A DNA stretch of 64,000 bases, from the NCBI GenBank assembly GCA_001766655.1, contig MJCC01000010.1, positions 119,013-183,012 on the forward strand. The letters are read 5' to 3'. The notes under the pieces were generated by a model. The model was not told where the DNA came from and searched no databases. It saw nothing but the letters and a program-made list of their open reading frames with translations. Below, piece after piece: positions 1 to 9,705 of the stretch; the stretch's first letter is position 1, and the number at the start of each line of letters is the position of its first letter. Both the position numbers and the translations under genes were made by a program. Source of the stretch: Phytomonas francai (taxonomy: Eukaryota; Euglenozoa; Kinetoplastea; Trypanosomatida; Trypanosomatidae).

Positions 1-3000
1 TTCAAGTGGTTTGGAATTGCATTGGCGATTGTTCGTGATGGGTTGAGACAGGAATCCAAATTGAGGAGGGAATTAAACACCTTGAGGCCTCTTCCTATGA
101 CAATTTATGAAGCACGTGAAAATTTTGTATCTGGATTGAATTTCCTTACTTTTCATGTCATGAAGAGTTGGCAGCGCTTTTGCTATTCTTCAAGCTCACG
201 TGAAAATTTACCATATATTGGATCAGTCAGCAAGAAGATACTTGACAATTGGGTGATATCACATCAATTGCCAGATTCCATAAGCTCAAGATATCCGAAT
301 GAGTTTCCAGAGAGACAGATCGGTTCGCTCGAGGACCTGGAAATCCTTTTGATGGCCGATGCAGGGGCATGGATAGCTTCTTTCTTTCCTCTTTATCACT
401 CTTTATCACAGAACGTGTACACCTCTATTAATCTCATTTGGATTGACAAGTTTGTTCATCAGTTCGATGCCGAAGAATTTGCCTACCAGATATACACCTT
501 GTGTAAACAAAAGAGTCTCTCAAAAAACAAAGATGGTCTGTCTCGGGGAATTATAGTTCCAAAGTCATGGTTGACTGGACTTCTAGGTTGGCTAGTTCAC
601 CTTCTACTGCATAGTGACGAGGAGTGGGATATATCTTCGATCCCAGGCCCGATCGACACATTTCCCTCGATGACAGTGGATCCTCGCAATCCGTCCAAGC
701 ATTGGCTTCTCCCAGAGGTGAAAAACTTGATTGATGTCATTCCAGAGCGCCTTTTCTGTCTTTTTTCGCAGTTATTTGGATGCGGAATTAAGTACATCAC
801 GTACGGTGATTTTACTCTAAGAGATGAGTTTATTAGTGCACTTAAACCAAAAAACTTAACAATTGACATTTCTTTTTGCTGGTTTGAGACTGTAGAAGGT
901 ATTTTCGACGAGAAAAATGTGCATATTTTCGTGGAAAATGCCTTGCATCGTACAGATATAACAGAGGTTATACGTTTGGCATACAAAATTTTAAAAGAGG
1001 AGGAAGAAGCAATGCCGGCAGACCAGTTACGGCTGTGGGCTGCTGCTGTGAATGCGCCTACTGCACTGATTGTTAAAGCCAAAAATATAAATTCCGATTT
1101 TTTAATGCCTCCATTGGATATTGAATTCCATGCCCACAGCTTTACCATGTCGTCTCTCATCAAAACTATGGCTGAAAAATTAGGAGAGGGTGTGAAGTGC
1201 GCACTTCAACAGGAGCTCGACATTGGCATTGAATTGCAACTGAGATCTGCAGAAATTAGGGAGGGAAGAGAAAATTTACATGTAGTGACACCCCAAACGG
1301 TCAACCGGTGTGGCTTGTGTGGTCTTACAAATGTTGGCAACACGTGCTATATGAATAGTGCACTACAATGTCTTTTGAATATTCCCCGTTTTCGGGACCA
1401 GTTACTTTACTTTCCAGTGTCGCACTACACAAACGCCCCACTGGTATCCAGTGTTGTGAACATACTGAGTGAGATGTGGAGCGGACATAGTGAATGTGTC
1501 AAGACAGCGACCTTGAACAGTATTATTGGCCAAAAAGTGAAGCGATTTGCTGGGTATCAGCAACAGGATGCCTGTGAATTTGTTGAGGTTCTCCTTGATC
1601 TAATGCAGGAGGAGCTTAACGAGGTCTCTGAAAGATGTTATTGTGAGCGACTTGACGAAGACAAAAGTATCCCACTCGTTCAGCTTTCAGAGATTTTTTG
1701 GAATAGCTTCCTAGAAAACAACACCAGCTTCATATCGCGAGACTTTTTCCATCAATCGAAAACAGTATTTACTTGCTTAACATGTGAGGAGACGAGTATT
1801 GTGTTTGATAACAATCTTACATTGTCTCTCAATATTCGAGAAACTAAAGCTTACAACGTTATGGTTGTGGTCCAGAAGTCTTCTTTTGGTGCATCAAGGG
1901 GAGACACAAAGGGTCACGCATCGGAGTCAGCGTCAGTTAGCCTAGAAGACCAGGTGCTTTGCATATCTCTTGATGTGCATGTAATGGATGGTGGAAGTAG
2001 AGGAAATGCGGAAATAGGGCTCAAAAAAGCAATACGTAATGCACTTCTTGAGTGCTCAGAGCTAAAGAAGAAAGTATCATGCAATCCTTCTTTAGACGTA
2101 CAGTCTACTGAGGAACCTAAGGAGTTTGATTACCACATTGATGTACTGGAGACGCCTACGAGGGGTTGTAGCAAGGTATATGCATGGGCTCGATGTATAA
2201 CGCGTGGAGTCACGGAGACCGGTAGCAGCGTTGCTTTTGCCGATGTCAAGCGCAGAAAGAAAACCAATCTTGATCTTTCACGCTCTGGTGGATATAGAAT
2301 ATGGTACTTCCTAAGGTGGGATGATGATGATTTTGAAACTGTTGATGACACGCCGATCTATGTTGAAGAGCTGCCCTTTTCGCTTTTTTACACCGAAGAT
2401 CCACTCTTTTTCTCTAAGGCCGATGCAGCAGGGAGGGGGAGAAAGAATGAGGAATCATACGCCGCTCAACAGGGTACGCTGAATTCGTCCATGCTCGCCG
2501 CAGCACCGGTTTCGGATCATATTCTTAGGCAAAGCAGGAATATTGCTCAATGCTTTCTTGTGCCATATTTTATGGAATCCCAAGGTCCTTTTCTTCCTTC
2601 AGACACCATGTCGAATGACCATGATGATGCTTTAACATTGTCTCCATTAGAAAAGCAGTCCAAAGAGCACGACTTTTCCTTGTTAAAAATTATGTATTAT
2701 TCTTCATCGAAGAGTTTAGGCATAGATATAGACGAGTATTCAAAAGTCGACGGAGATAGTTGGTTAGGGGAGCTTCACCCGTACCATACGATAAAAGGGA
2801 GGGGAAGAAAAAAGCATAAGTCAGGGACAACAGCTCATTGTGGACTTACTTCCATGGACAAGATGACCAATATTTCGATATTTATGTGCATTAAGAGAAA
2901 TTGCTTCCGCGTCAAGCTACCACAAATAACCATGGGGTCTGATTCACAACGACCACACAGTGCATATCTCCGATTATCTAATCATGGTGAGAACTGCAAC

Positions 3001-3483
3001 TCCGACTCTATGTGCACGCTCTACGACTGCCTTGAGCAATCCATGATGCCTGACACACTAACTGATGACAACTCTTGGTATTGTCCACACTGCAAGGGAT
3101 TTAGTGAGGCGAGAGTGCAAAGAAATGTTTTCCGTGTCCCACCGTGCCTGATTATATCCTTCAAAGCATTTAAGATGGCCAACACATACCATGCGGATAA
3201 GAACAATACTCCTGTGGATTTTCCCCTAGAATTCGATTTCTCGCCGTACCTGGACATGAAGTCTGCACTGCTTAAGCAAGATACGACATATCGTTTACGT
3301 AGCGTAGTGTATCACAGTGGCTCGCTCAACTTTGGGCATTACACTGCGTATGCTTTCAATGATAACATAAATAAGTGGGTATATTTTGATGATTCTCGCT
3401 CTTATATTATGGACATCGGGAGGCCACCAGCGACTGGAGCCTATATGTTGTTTTATGAGCGCACAAGCCATGCTAAGACTTAA
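1..3483 (+). CDS. Ubiquitin-specific protease (peptidase C19), 5' end outside window
   Basis: Deubiquitinase that hydrolyses ubiquitin isopeptide bonds. The frame is open to base 1 and the first in-frame ATG is only near base 97, so the true start probably lies upstream. Numbering from base 22, the Cys box GLTNVGNTCYMNS puts the nucleophile at about C442. The following QQQDACEF segment is typical of the family, and the His box FGHYTAYAF puts the general base at about H1106, followed by WVYFDDS. Two CxxC pairs (CLTC in the first half, CPHC near residue 1030) fit the USP fingers zinc site. About 430 residues precede the catalytic domain, and the region between the two pairs carries a long acidic and Ser-rich insertion. 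The family call is firm; which USP it is cannot be told. Confidence 0.93.
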   Translation, partial: FKWFGIALAIVRDGLRQESKLRRELNTLRPLPMTIYEARENFVSGLNFLTFHVMKSWQRFCYSSSSRENLPYIGSVSKKILDNWVISHQLPDSISSRYPNEFPERQIGSLEDLEILLMADAGAWIASFFPLYHSLSQNVYTSINLIWIDKFVHQFDAEEFAYQIYTLCKQKSLSKNKDGLSRGIIVPKSWLTGLLGWLVHLLLHSDEEWDISSIPGPIDTFPSMTVDPRNPSKHWLLPEVKNLIDVIPERLFCLFSQLFGCGIKYITYGDFTLRDEFISALKPKNLTIDISFCWFETVEGIFDEKNVHIFVENALHRTDITEVIRLAYKILKEEEEAMPADQLRLWAAAVNAPTALIVKAKNINSDFLMPPLDIEFHAHSFTMSSLIKTMAEKLGEGVKCALQQELDIGIELQLRSAEIREGRENLHVVTPQTVNRCGLCGLTNVGNTCYMNSALQCLLNIPRFRDQLLYFPVSHYTNAPLVSSVVNILSEMWSGHSECVKTATLNSIIGQKVKRFAGYQQQDACEFVEVLLDLMQEELNEVSERCYCERLDEDKSIPLVQLSEIFWNSFLENNTSFISRDFFHQSKTVFTCLTCEETSIVFDNNLTLSLNIRETKAYNVMVVVQKSSFGASRGDTKGHASESASVSLEDQVLCISLDVHVMDGGSRGNAEIGLKKAIRNALLECSELKKKVSCNPSLDVQSTEEPKEFDYHIDVLETPTRGCSKVYAWARCITRGVTETGSSVAFADVKRRKKTNLDLSRSGGYRIWYFLRWDDDDFETVDDTPIYVEELPFSLFYTEDPLFFSKADAAGRGRKNEESYAAQQGTLNSSMLAAAPVSDHILRQSRNIAQCFLVPYFMESQGPFLPSDTMSNDHDDALTLSPLEKQSKEHDFSLLKIMYYSSSKSLGIDIDEYSKVDGDSWLGELHPYHTIKGRGRKKHKSGTTAHCGLTSMDKMTNISIFMCIKRNCFRVKLPQITMGSDSQRPHSAYLRLSNHGENCNSDSMCTLYDCLEQSMMPDTLTDDNSWYCPHCKGFSEARVQRNVFRVPPCLIISFKAFKMANTYHADKNNTPVDFPLEFDFSPYLDMKSALLKQDTTYRLRSVVYHSGSLNFGHYTAYAFNDNINKWVYFDDSRSYIMDIGRPPATGAYMLFYERTSHAKT

Positions 3484-4184
3484 TACTTATTAATATTCAG
3501 CTCGACAAGTAATTAGATTTTTTTTGTCTCTGCTATTTCTACAAAGATCAAAACTAGCTGCGGTATACTTTCTTCTTCTCCACTTGCTTGCTCATTCGGC
3601 TGATAAAAGAAGGGTAGTAATAAAAATATGAGTGGTATTCGAAATTGATAGCTAGTTTTTTGTACATTCGACTGAAGTAAACTGTATCGGAACGTTCTAA
3701 AATTATTAATACTGACATAAAGCTTGGGAAAAGGTACAAGATAAAAGGACATTGTATGATTTTGATAGCGATCTTTATTAAATTTCTTAACCATGCTATC
3801 ACTAGGTAGTGTGTGCAACGAAGATGGTAGAGACTAAAGGGGGAATTGTGGTTAATCAACTAATTACAGACTGCCCTAGAAAGTGTCCCTTTCCAAGTTC
3901 TATGAGTTATTTAAAAAGACTGTTTACGTACGGAGAAGCAAGACAACTAATTATTTCCTGAAATGAATCTAGGATGGGCGCAAAACCCGTTTTATGCCCA
4001 CCCTTCACCGATTGTGTTTGGGTGCAAATATGGGTAAATCTGAAATGCATTTTTATAAGCTCCATTCATATGAATTTATCGTTTATTTTTTACAATCACT
4101 CTTTTTTATCACCCTCAATTTCATCTTACTCTTCACAAAATGGGAAATCTGATTTCCTACAGTCTGTCTTGAGATAGATTCTCG
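3484..4184. other. Intergenic spacer
   Basis: AT-rich spacer. Pyrimidine-rich stretches from about 4083 to 4137 precede an AG at 4161-4162, a plausible trans-splice acceptor for the next gene. An ATG at 4140 opens only a ten-codon upstream ORF, which splicing at 4162 would remove. A 67-codon ORF (3974-4177) has UTR-like composition. Nothing else seen. Confidence 0.6.
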
Positions 4185-6029
4185 ATGCAGGATTTTGGAA
4201 GCAATGCTGGTAACGCGAAGGAGGCGGATATCACCCGCTCCTCGCAGTTTATGAATAGCATTGCTAGTGCCCAAATTCAGAGTATGAAGCAGCAGGAACA
4301 AATCAAAGCAATAATCGAAGAAAATACCCATCTCAAGAATGAAATTACTGCTGTCTCAGGAAGTCACTACGATTATGTGAAGGCAGACAAGATGGCGGTG
4401 CTTCAGGGAGAGGTCGATGCTCTTGAGCGTCGCTATCAGTTTGAAAAGATGCGAAAGAATGATCTTATGAAGCGTTACCAAATGGCCCGTATTGAGCTCT
4501 TTCAAAGCAGAAAAAAAAAGGGTGGTATAAATGTGGAGAAGGAACAGGCTGAATCAGTTCAGCGCCAGGTCGATATTCTTGAAAATCGTCTGGATCAAGC
4601 TCTTGGCAAGTTCAATGATGCACTTTCATACAACAGGGAACTACGCAACCAGATCTCCATCATTCGGGAGGAAAGACGTGTATTTCAGCGTGTGCACAAA
4701 AAAATGGAGGATGACCTTCGTAGTAAGAAGAGCCTTATGGCTGAATATCTTGAGCAGACCAACAAGGACATGGACGAGCGCGATGAGTATTTGCGTCAAG
4801 TGGATCAGCTAAGAGAAGCAATTATGTTGCAGCAGGAGGAGAACTCCAAGCAGTTACATGAGTTGGATCTGGCAATGATGGAAATCAAGTCTATGCGCGA
4901 GGAGCAGACAAACCTTCAGCTAGAGCTAGAGGCACGTGAGTATGAGTTTGAAAAGCAACTTTTGGAGGCGAACACAAGTACCAACAGGCCGGATACTGGT
5001 GCTGGTGCAGTTTCGCGGCGTTGTTGTGGCGCTGACGAGGACAACAACTCCAGTGATGATTTGAACCCAATGGTGAATGCACTGCGTGTGGAGAATGAAA
5101 ATGGTACTATTAAAGAAATCATTACTCAACTCCGTGAGTCACTGCATGAAGATGATCCTAATGTTATTTTTGAAAAGTACCGGGAACTAGGAGACTGTAA
5201 CTATTCCATGTATAGGCTTATAAATGAGCTGACTGTTGCAAAGGAGGCATTTAATAATGAAATACGAGACTTAAAGAACCTCCTCGACGAGGAAAATAAG
5301 AGTGAGACCGAACACCGCCGACTGGTGAAGCATCTGGAGGAAAACCTTGCAACTACCGAGTCAAAGTTGGAGGAGGTACAAAATTTTATAGCACACATGC
5401 GAGACGATCTTTCTATTGTGATAGCCACTACTGAAAATGTTTATACACAGATCGGCTGCTCCTCTATGAAGGACATTACTGTTGTTAAGGATCAGAGTTG
5501 TAACGAGTCAAGCTTAATGAATTTTCTGGGTGTCATTGAGGAGCGTGTGACACGTATTCTGTGTGCTATGCAGCACCGTAAGCGCAATTGCAACGCTCCG
5601 TTACATATGGAGTCAACTATATGCCCAAAGCCCGCAGATTCTGACTCCGAAGACAACGCTCTTTCAGCAAAAACTGAAAGTCCTTGCTTGGACATGTTGC
5701 CAGCCTTATCGACTATCGAGTTCGACAACGACGAGGCGGACCCCATCATGGTGCTGCCCATTGCGCCTTCTACGGTTCACAATACTATGAGTGCTCAGCA
5801 ATTAGTGCGACCAGCCGACCTGCCCAGTGCGAACCTCATAGTGGAGAATAGCCTTTTGAGTGGCTTTGATAATGACCAGGTGGTTTCTCATGAAGAAATC
5901 CGCAGACGCATGGAGGCGCAATTGGTATGTAAGCGCGAACGCGAGGAGCGGGCGCAACGCAAAAAAAAGGAGATGACGAGTGGAGGTCGTAACCTGAACC
6001 GGCTTAGTCCAGAAAAAAGGAATAGGTGA
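4185..6029 (+). CDS. DC2: Outer dynein arm docking complex coiled-coil subunit (DC2/ODA1/CCDC114 type)
   Basis: Predicted 614-residue, almost entirely coiled-coil protein. Residues about 124-215 match the conserved core of the ODA1/CCDC114/CCDC63 family: a heptad segment (LENRLDQALGKFNDAL), then REERRVFQRVHKKMEDDL, then a KKSLMAEYLEQ block. A second family-like block (RELGDCNYSMYRLINEL) sits near residue 330. In Chlamydomonas and animals this protein pairs with a second coiled-coil subunit to anchor outer dynein arms on axonemal doublets, so a flagellar location is inferred. Length is close to the algal protein (about 550). The basic C-terminus (after about residue 565) is less conserved. The ATG at 4185 follows a good acceptor candidate. 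Recognition is by motif memory, not alignment. Confidence 0.8.
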   Translation: MQDFGSNAGNAKEADITRSSQFMNSIASAQIQSMKQQEQIKAIIEENTHLKNEITAVSGSHYDYVKADKMAVLQGEVDALERRYQFEKMRKNDLMKRYQMARIELFQSRKKKGGINVEKEQAESVQRQVDILENRLDQALGKFNDALSYNRELRNQISIIREERRVFQRVHKKMEDDLRSKKSLMAEYLEQTNKDMDERDEYLRQVDQLREAIMLQQEENSKQLHELDLAMMEIKSMREEQTNLQLELEAREYEFEKQLLEANTSTNRPDTGAGAVSRRCCGADEDNNSSDDLNPMVNALRVENENGTIKEIITQLRESLHEDDPNVIFEKYRELGDCNYSMYRLINELTVAKEAFNNEIRDLKNLLDEENKSETEHRRLVKHLEENLATTESKLEEVQNFIAHMRDDLSIVIATTENVYTQIGCSSMKDITVVKDQSCNESSLMNFLGVIEERVTRILCAMQHRKRNCNAPLHMESTICPKPADSDSEDNALSAKTESPCLDMLPALSTIEFDNDEADPIMVLPIAPSTVHNTMSAQQLVRPADLPSANLIVENSLLSGFDNDQVVSHEEIRRRMEAQLVCKREREERAQRKKKEMTSGGRNLNRLSPEKRNR

Positions 6030-6824
6030 ATCTGGGGAAAAGAGGGGAATCCTAAAGGGGGTTGGGCTTACCAAAACCGAAGAAGATTTTAAGAAGAATG
6101 ACAAATTGAAGGAAATCCTTTCAATGAGATACTATACATGCATGAACCTCTTAAGGGAATTCCAAATGAAGGGTTTTCAAATTTACTGATTTTGTGTGCG
6201 TATGTGTGTGATTTCAGGTCTTCTATGAGTAGTTGCTGGAAAAATTACAAATCATGTTTTCTACTCAAAATGACATTCAGACTTATTCCTCACTATTTGT
6301 TATAGTGCTAGCTAGAGCATTCGTAGGTAAGTGAGAGCAATTCAATGGATGCATTTTTTTAAATTTTTTGTCTCACCAAGGAATGTTCTCCACCTTTTGA
6401 CCTTATAGCCCTTGGCTTCCGGTGTTCTCTCGTGTTACAAGTAATCTACCTTTTCCGTTAGTTTAGTGCGTTTTTTTCTTGTTGTTTTGCTCTCAGACAC
6501 CACTATCTCCCCTAAAGACATATGCATGATCAAGAAATATCTGAAAAGAGTGGGTTTTCATTTGTCTTTATGTATTCTTATGTATAAATGGTTTCATTTG
6601 TCTAAATGACGTGAAGTGCTTTCCATATATGTGAGGGTGTGAATGCTTATGGCCTATCCACAATAGGGTTGGATATTGTTTTTGATTTCTGTTTAGCGAC
6701 ACAATTATTTTTCTTCACTATCCTCATGTGTTTTCCTGGGAATTCCACACATAAAGGTGTAGTTACCATATATATATATATATATACATACATATCTTTA
6801 CTACAACTATCTAGGTTTTTCATC
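6030..6824. other. Intergenic spacer with TA microsatellite
   Basis: AT-rich spacer with several T-rich runs and a TA dinucleotide tract at 6768-6786 directly before the likely acceptor of the alpha-SNAP gene. No convincing gene on either strand. Confidence 0.6.
6791..6814 (+). promoter_or_regulatory. Candidate trans-splice acceptor for alpha-SNAP
   Basis: A short pyrimidine-rich stretch after the TA tract ends in an AG at 6813-6814, ten bases before the ATG at 6825. This would exclude the upstream GTG at 6639 and gives the main reason to start the protein at 6825. Inferred from sequence only. Confidence 0.4.
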
Positions 6825-7697
6825 ATGGAGCAGAAAGGTGATATCCTAATGGCGGACGGGGAGAAACTTCTTAAAAAGAGTTTTTGGTTTTTTAAAAGTG
6901 ACAAAACGGATAGCGCACATGATAAATTTATTCAGGCAACCACACAATACAAAGCTGCGGGTGCTTTCTCAAAGGCAGCGGAAGCATACAAACGTGCTGC
7001 CGAAATATGTGAAAAGAATGGCGATGATCATGGTATGGCGCTTCATCTAGAAGAATCAGCGAGTATGTACATCAAAGCCAACAACTCAAAAGCTGCCGTA
7101 AAACTATATAAAAGGGTGTTCGAGGTGTATCACAAAAACCAAAGTCTCATAAATGCCGCTAAGGTGTGCATAGCCATTGGCGAGATCGAAGGAGGTGACG
7201 AAGCAATGATGTGGCTTGAAAGGGCAGCGAAATACTATCGCAGCCAGGGATCAAAAGTCATGAGTTCAGAAGTTCTGCTAAAGATGGCGGATTCGAAGGC
7301 GCAGTCCGGTGACTATGAGATTGCACGACAAATTTATGAGAAACAGGCACATGAGTCCCTAGATGATCGCATTTCCCGTTGCAACGCACGTCATCTATTT
7401 TTCAATGCCCTTCTTGCACAGATAGCCACCATGAATGAGTCATCCCTGTTGGATGACGTGGAAGTTCTAAAAGAGCAATTCGAGAAATATCAAGAACTAG
7501 AAACACAATTTAATGAGCTAACTCGCCAGCATATGCTCATAACTGATATTATTAGGGCCATACAATCAGAGGATGTTGATGCCTATGAGGATGCCATCCG
7601 GGAGTACGACAACATCTGCCCACTTAATAGCGTGCAAAAGGATATGTTGCTAATCGGGAAGAAGGTGCTCAACTCACGTGTAAATGATCTACGGTGA
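6825..7697 (+). CDS. Alpha-SNAP (soluble NSF attachment protein)
   Basis: 290-residue protein, the normal length for alpha-SNAP (about 295). It recruits NSF to cis-SNARE complexes for disassembly after membrane fusion. The N-terminal helix carries the family-like GEKLLKKSFWFFKS segment containing the membrane-contacting loop. TPR-like helical hairpins follow (AGAFSKAAEAYKRAAEIC, NSKAAVKLYKRVFEVY, GDYEIARQIYEKQA). The C-terminus is acidic then leucine-rich (VDAYEDAIREYDN, DMLLIGKKVLN), as needed to stimulate NSF. The frame is open up to a GTG at 6639, but the extra 62 residues are encoded by AT-rich repeat sequence and are not part of the family, so the ATG at 6825 is chosen. Confidence 0.93.
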   Translation: MEQKGDILMADGEKLLKKSFWFFKSDKTDSAHDKFIQATTQYKAAGAFSKAAEAYKRAAEICEKNGDDHGMALHLEESASMYIKANNSKAAVKLYKRVFEVYHKNQSLINAAKVCIAIGEIEGGDEAMMWLERAAKYYRSQGSKVMSSEVLLKMADSKAQSGDYEIARQIYEKQAHESLDDRISRCNARHLFFNALLAQIATMNESSLLDDVEVLKEQFEKYQELETQFNELTRQHMLITDIIRAIQSEDVDAYEDAIREYDNICPLNSVQKDMLLIGKKVLNSRVNDLR

Positions 7698-8209
7698 ACT
7701 TCGTTGTTGTTGTAACATCACACACTTTACATCTTCAAAACTTTGGTAGCCAAAGTATGATTTATTGTCATATTTTCACTACTTTCTTCCCCATTTGTTG
7801 TGATATACCTCTGCAGCGTTTATATCACGCATAACTTCACTAACACCTGCCTAGTTTCTCTATTTTTGATGTGATGATTTTGGGAGTGATCTTGAATAGG
7901 ACAGCTGATAAATGTGAACGCTGATATACTGATTCTGCTTCATATTTTATTCTATATCGAGAGGTACGGCTTTAATTTATTCAAAAAGGGTGTTTGTATT
8001 TTATTTTCCTTCTTAAACGAGAATTAGTGAAACCACCGCTTGTTTTTATCTACGTATTTCATCCAATAAGGCTGAATATACCGGTATTCTTGATTCGCCT
8101 TTCCTTATTTTCCCGCTTTCTTTATCTTCTCTTTTAACTAATGCTTTTCTAAAACAAGGCAGATACTGGTGATATAGTGACCTGAAAGTTTCCAAATATA
8201 CATGTTATA
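7698..8209. other. Intergenic spacer
   Basis: AT-rich. A long pyrimidine-rich stretch (about 8094-8140) followed by AG at 8157-8162 is a likely polyadenylation/trans-splicing signal for the next gene. Nothing else seen. Confidence 0.6.
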
Positions 8210-9331
8210 ATGATTTTGTTAGCTTGTGTTCTGCATTCGAGTGATGGTTGCTACGACGATGATTTTTTTTCTAGTGTGGCTTCCTGTATCACTTCCATGT
8301 TTTATAGTGTTTTAGCTTTATCACCAGATTTTGTTCCGCAGATCGCTATATTTCGCTCAGACCCTCTAGTAGGTTGCCATTGCCTGTACAGATCGACTGT
8401 ATCAGACAGCAACCATGCCATCAAGGCGCCTCCAATGCCTTTTATGGCCTTTTCACCTACTTTCAATTCGTATGAGGCTCAGCAGCAGCCAAAACAACAT
8501 TTATCAACTGATGAATCAAATGAGGATATATCCACTGTTTTTCGTGGTCGTTCGGCATCATTTTTGAATGAGTGCATATTGCATGGGCTCGGTGCATTGC
8601 CACAGCGCATGGAGGGTAATATCAATGCCTCTGATGTGTGGAGCAGCCTCGCAGGGGGTCTTTTGACATCTCTTGCTTTCTTTAACAAGCACAAACTTGA
8701 AGGCCATCAAACATCAACAAAGAATACCACCACATTAAGTAACTCTATCGCATCTACTGGCACGTGTTCGATACTTTTGGTGTTTAGCGACTGCACACAG
8801 CCTTCAGAGGTAAGTTATAGCACAGAGTGTGCTATGGCAGTTGCTGCAGTAGCAGCAATGAGGCTTAACACAATATCATTCACATTTGGGAGGGCGGCAT
8901 CTGAGAAACTGGCGGACGTACCAGGATGCAGCCGGATTCAGGCTTTCACAATCGGCACGGGGGGGTTCTGCGCCGAGCATTTCCATCCTTTGCTCATTGG
9001 TGAAATGTTAGATAAATCGTTTACTATGGCTTTCGGTGAGAGACCAGCGCAGGATCTGAGGGATGAGTCTAAATTCACGGATTCAATGCGAGGCAGGAAG
9101 GACCAGCTGACAAAGGCATACGTCGTAGCACCTTCTACGATGCCACAGTCTCCGCACAGTGAGTTGAATAGAAAATCATCGACAACTTCTTCCCACCTCG
9201 CGTGGCTCTGTCCTCGCTGTATGACTATTACATACCGCTCTTCAGGGGAGGGTATTTCTCCAAACTCTAATATTTATATTGGAAAAAATGACGACACGGT
9301 GAATTTGTGTCAGTACTGTGATAAACTATAA
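8210..9331 (+). CDS. Probable TFIIH core subunit p34/Tfb4-like protein
   Basis: 373 residues. The N-terminus has an alternating hydrophobic strand (MILLACVLHSS) and a later strand-helix unit (SILLVFSDCT, then AMAVAAVAAMRLNTISFTF) arranged like the vWA-like fold of p34/Tfb4. An acidic and Ser-rich insertion lies between. The C-terminus holds two CxxC pairs (CPRC near residue 333 and CQYC at the end), matching the position of the Tfb4 zinc finger. If correct, it is part of core TFIIH, used in trypanosomatids for RNA polymerase II transcription of the spliced-leader gene and for repair. The match is weak and rests on domain order and the terminal cysteines. It could instead be another vWA-like zinc protein. 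Confidence 0.5.
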   Translation: MILLACVLHSSDGCYDDDFFSSVASCITSMFYSVLALSPDFVPQIAIFRSDPLVGCHCLYRSTVSDSNHAIKAPPMPFMAFSPTFNSYEAQQQPKQHLSTDESNEDISTVFRGRSASFLNECILHGLGALPQRMEGNINASDVWSSLAGGLLTSLAFFNKHKLEGHQTSTKNTTTLSNSIASTGTCSILLVFSDCTQPSEVSYSTECAMAVAAVAAMRLNTISFTFGRAASEKLADVPGCSRIQAFTIGTGGFCAEHFHPLLIGEMLDKSFTMAFGERPAQDLRDESKFTDSMRGRKDQLTKAYVVAPSTMPQSPHSELNRKSSTTSSHLAWLCPRCMTITYRSSGEGISPNSNIYIGKNDDTVNLCQYCDKL

Positions 9332-9705
9332 CATCAGTATGACATCATTTAAGCAAAAGGGGCCAAAGTATGGTCTCTGCACATCAATTATTTTATCGGT
9401 TATGGCATAATGCTTGTTTGTGATACGCTTTAGCCTGTTCTTAATGTGCATGCACATACACGAGTGGAAAAGGAATTAACGAGCTTTTGTAATGTTTGTT
9501 TTTTACTCTTCATTCGTTTTCTAGGAACATTGCCCTTTTTTCTCCCATACAATTAACTTCAGAGAACTGATTCTGCAATATTAGCCCAGTTCGTTTTTGC
9601 TTTATATATATTTATGATTTGATCTGTGACGCAGGGTACCTAGGTTATTTCTTTATCAAGCTATCAGATTATTTTCTTTCGTTCGAAGGGTGACGAGAAG
9701 AGATT
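9332..9705. other. Intergenic spacer
   Basis: AT-rich, with T-rich runs around 9491-9545. No gene seen. Confidence 0.6.

Noticed and set aside
597..1163. 188-codon reverse ORF inside the USP gene
   Set aside because: Antisense shadow of a firmly identified gene; no protein-like motifs.
3974..4177. 67-codon + ORF before DC2
   Set aside because: Spacer-like composition; overlaps the pyrimidine tract needed for RNA processing.
6639..6824. 62-residue N-terminal extension of alpha-SNAP
   Set aside because: Begins at GTG, runs through a TA microsatellite and lies upstream of the likely acceptor.
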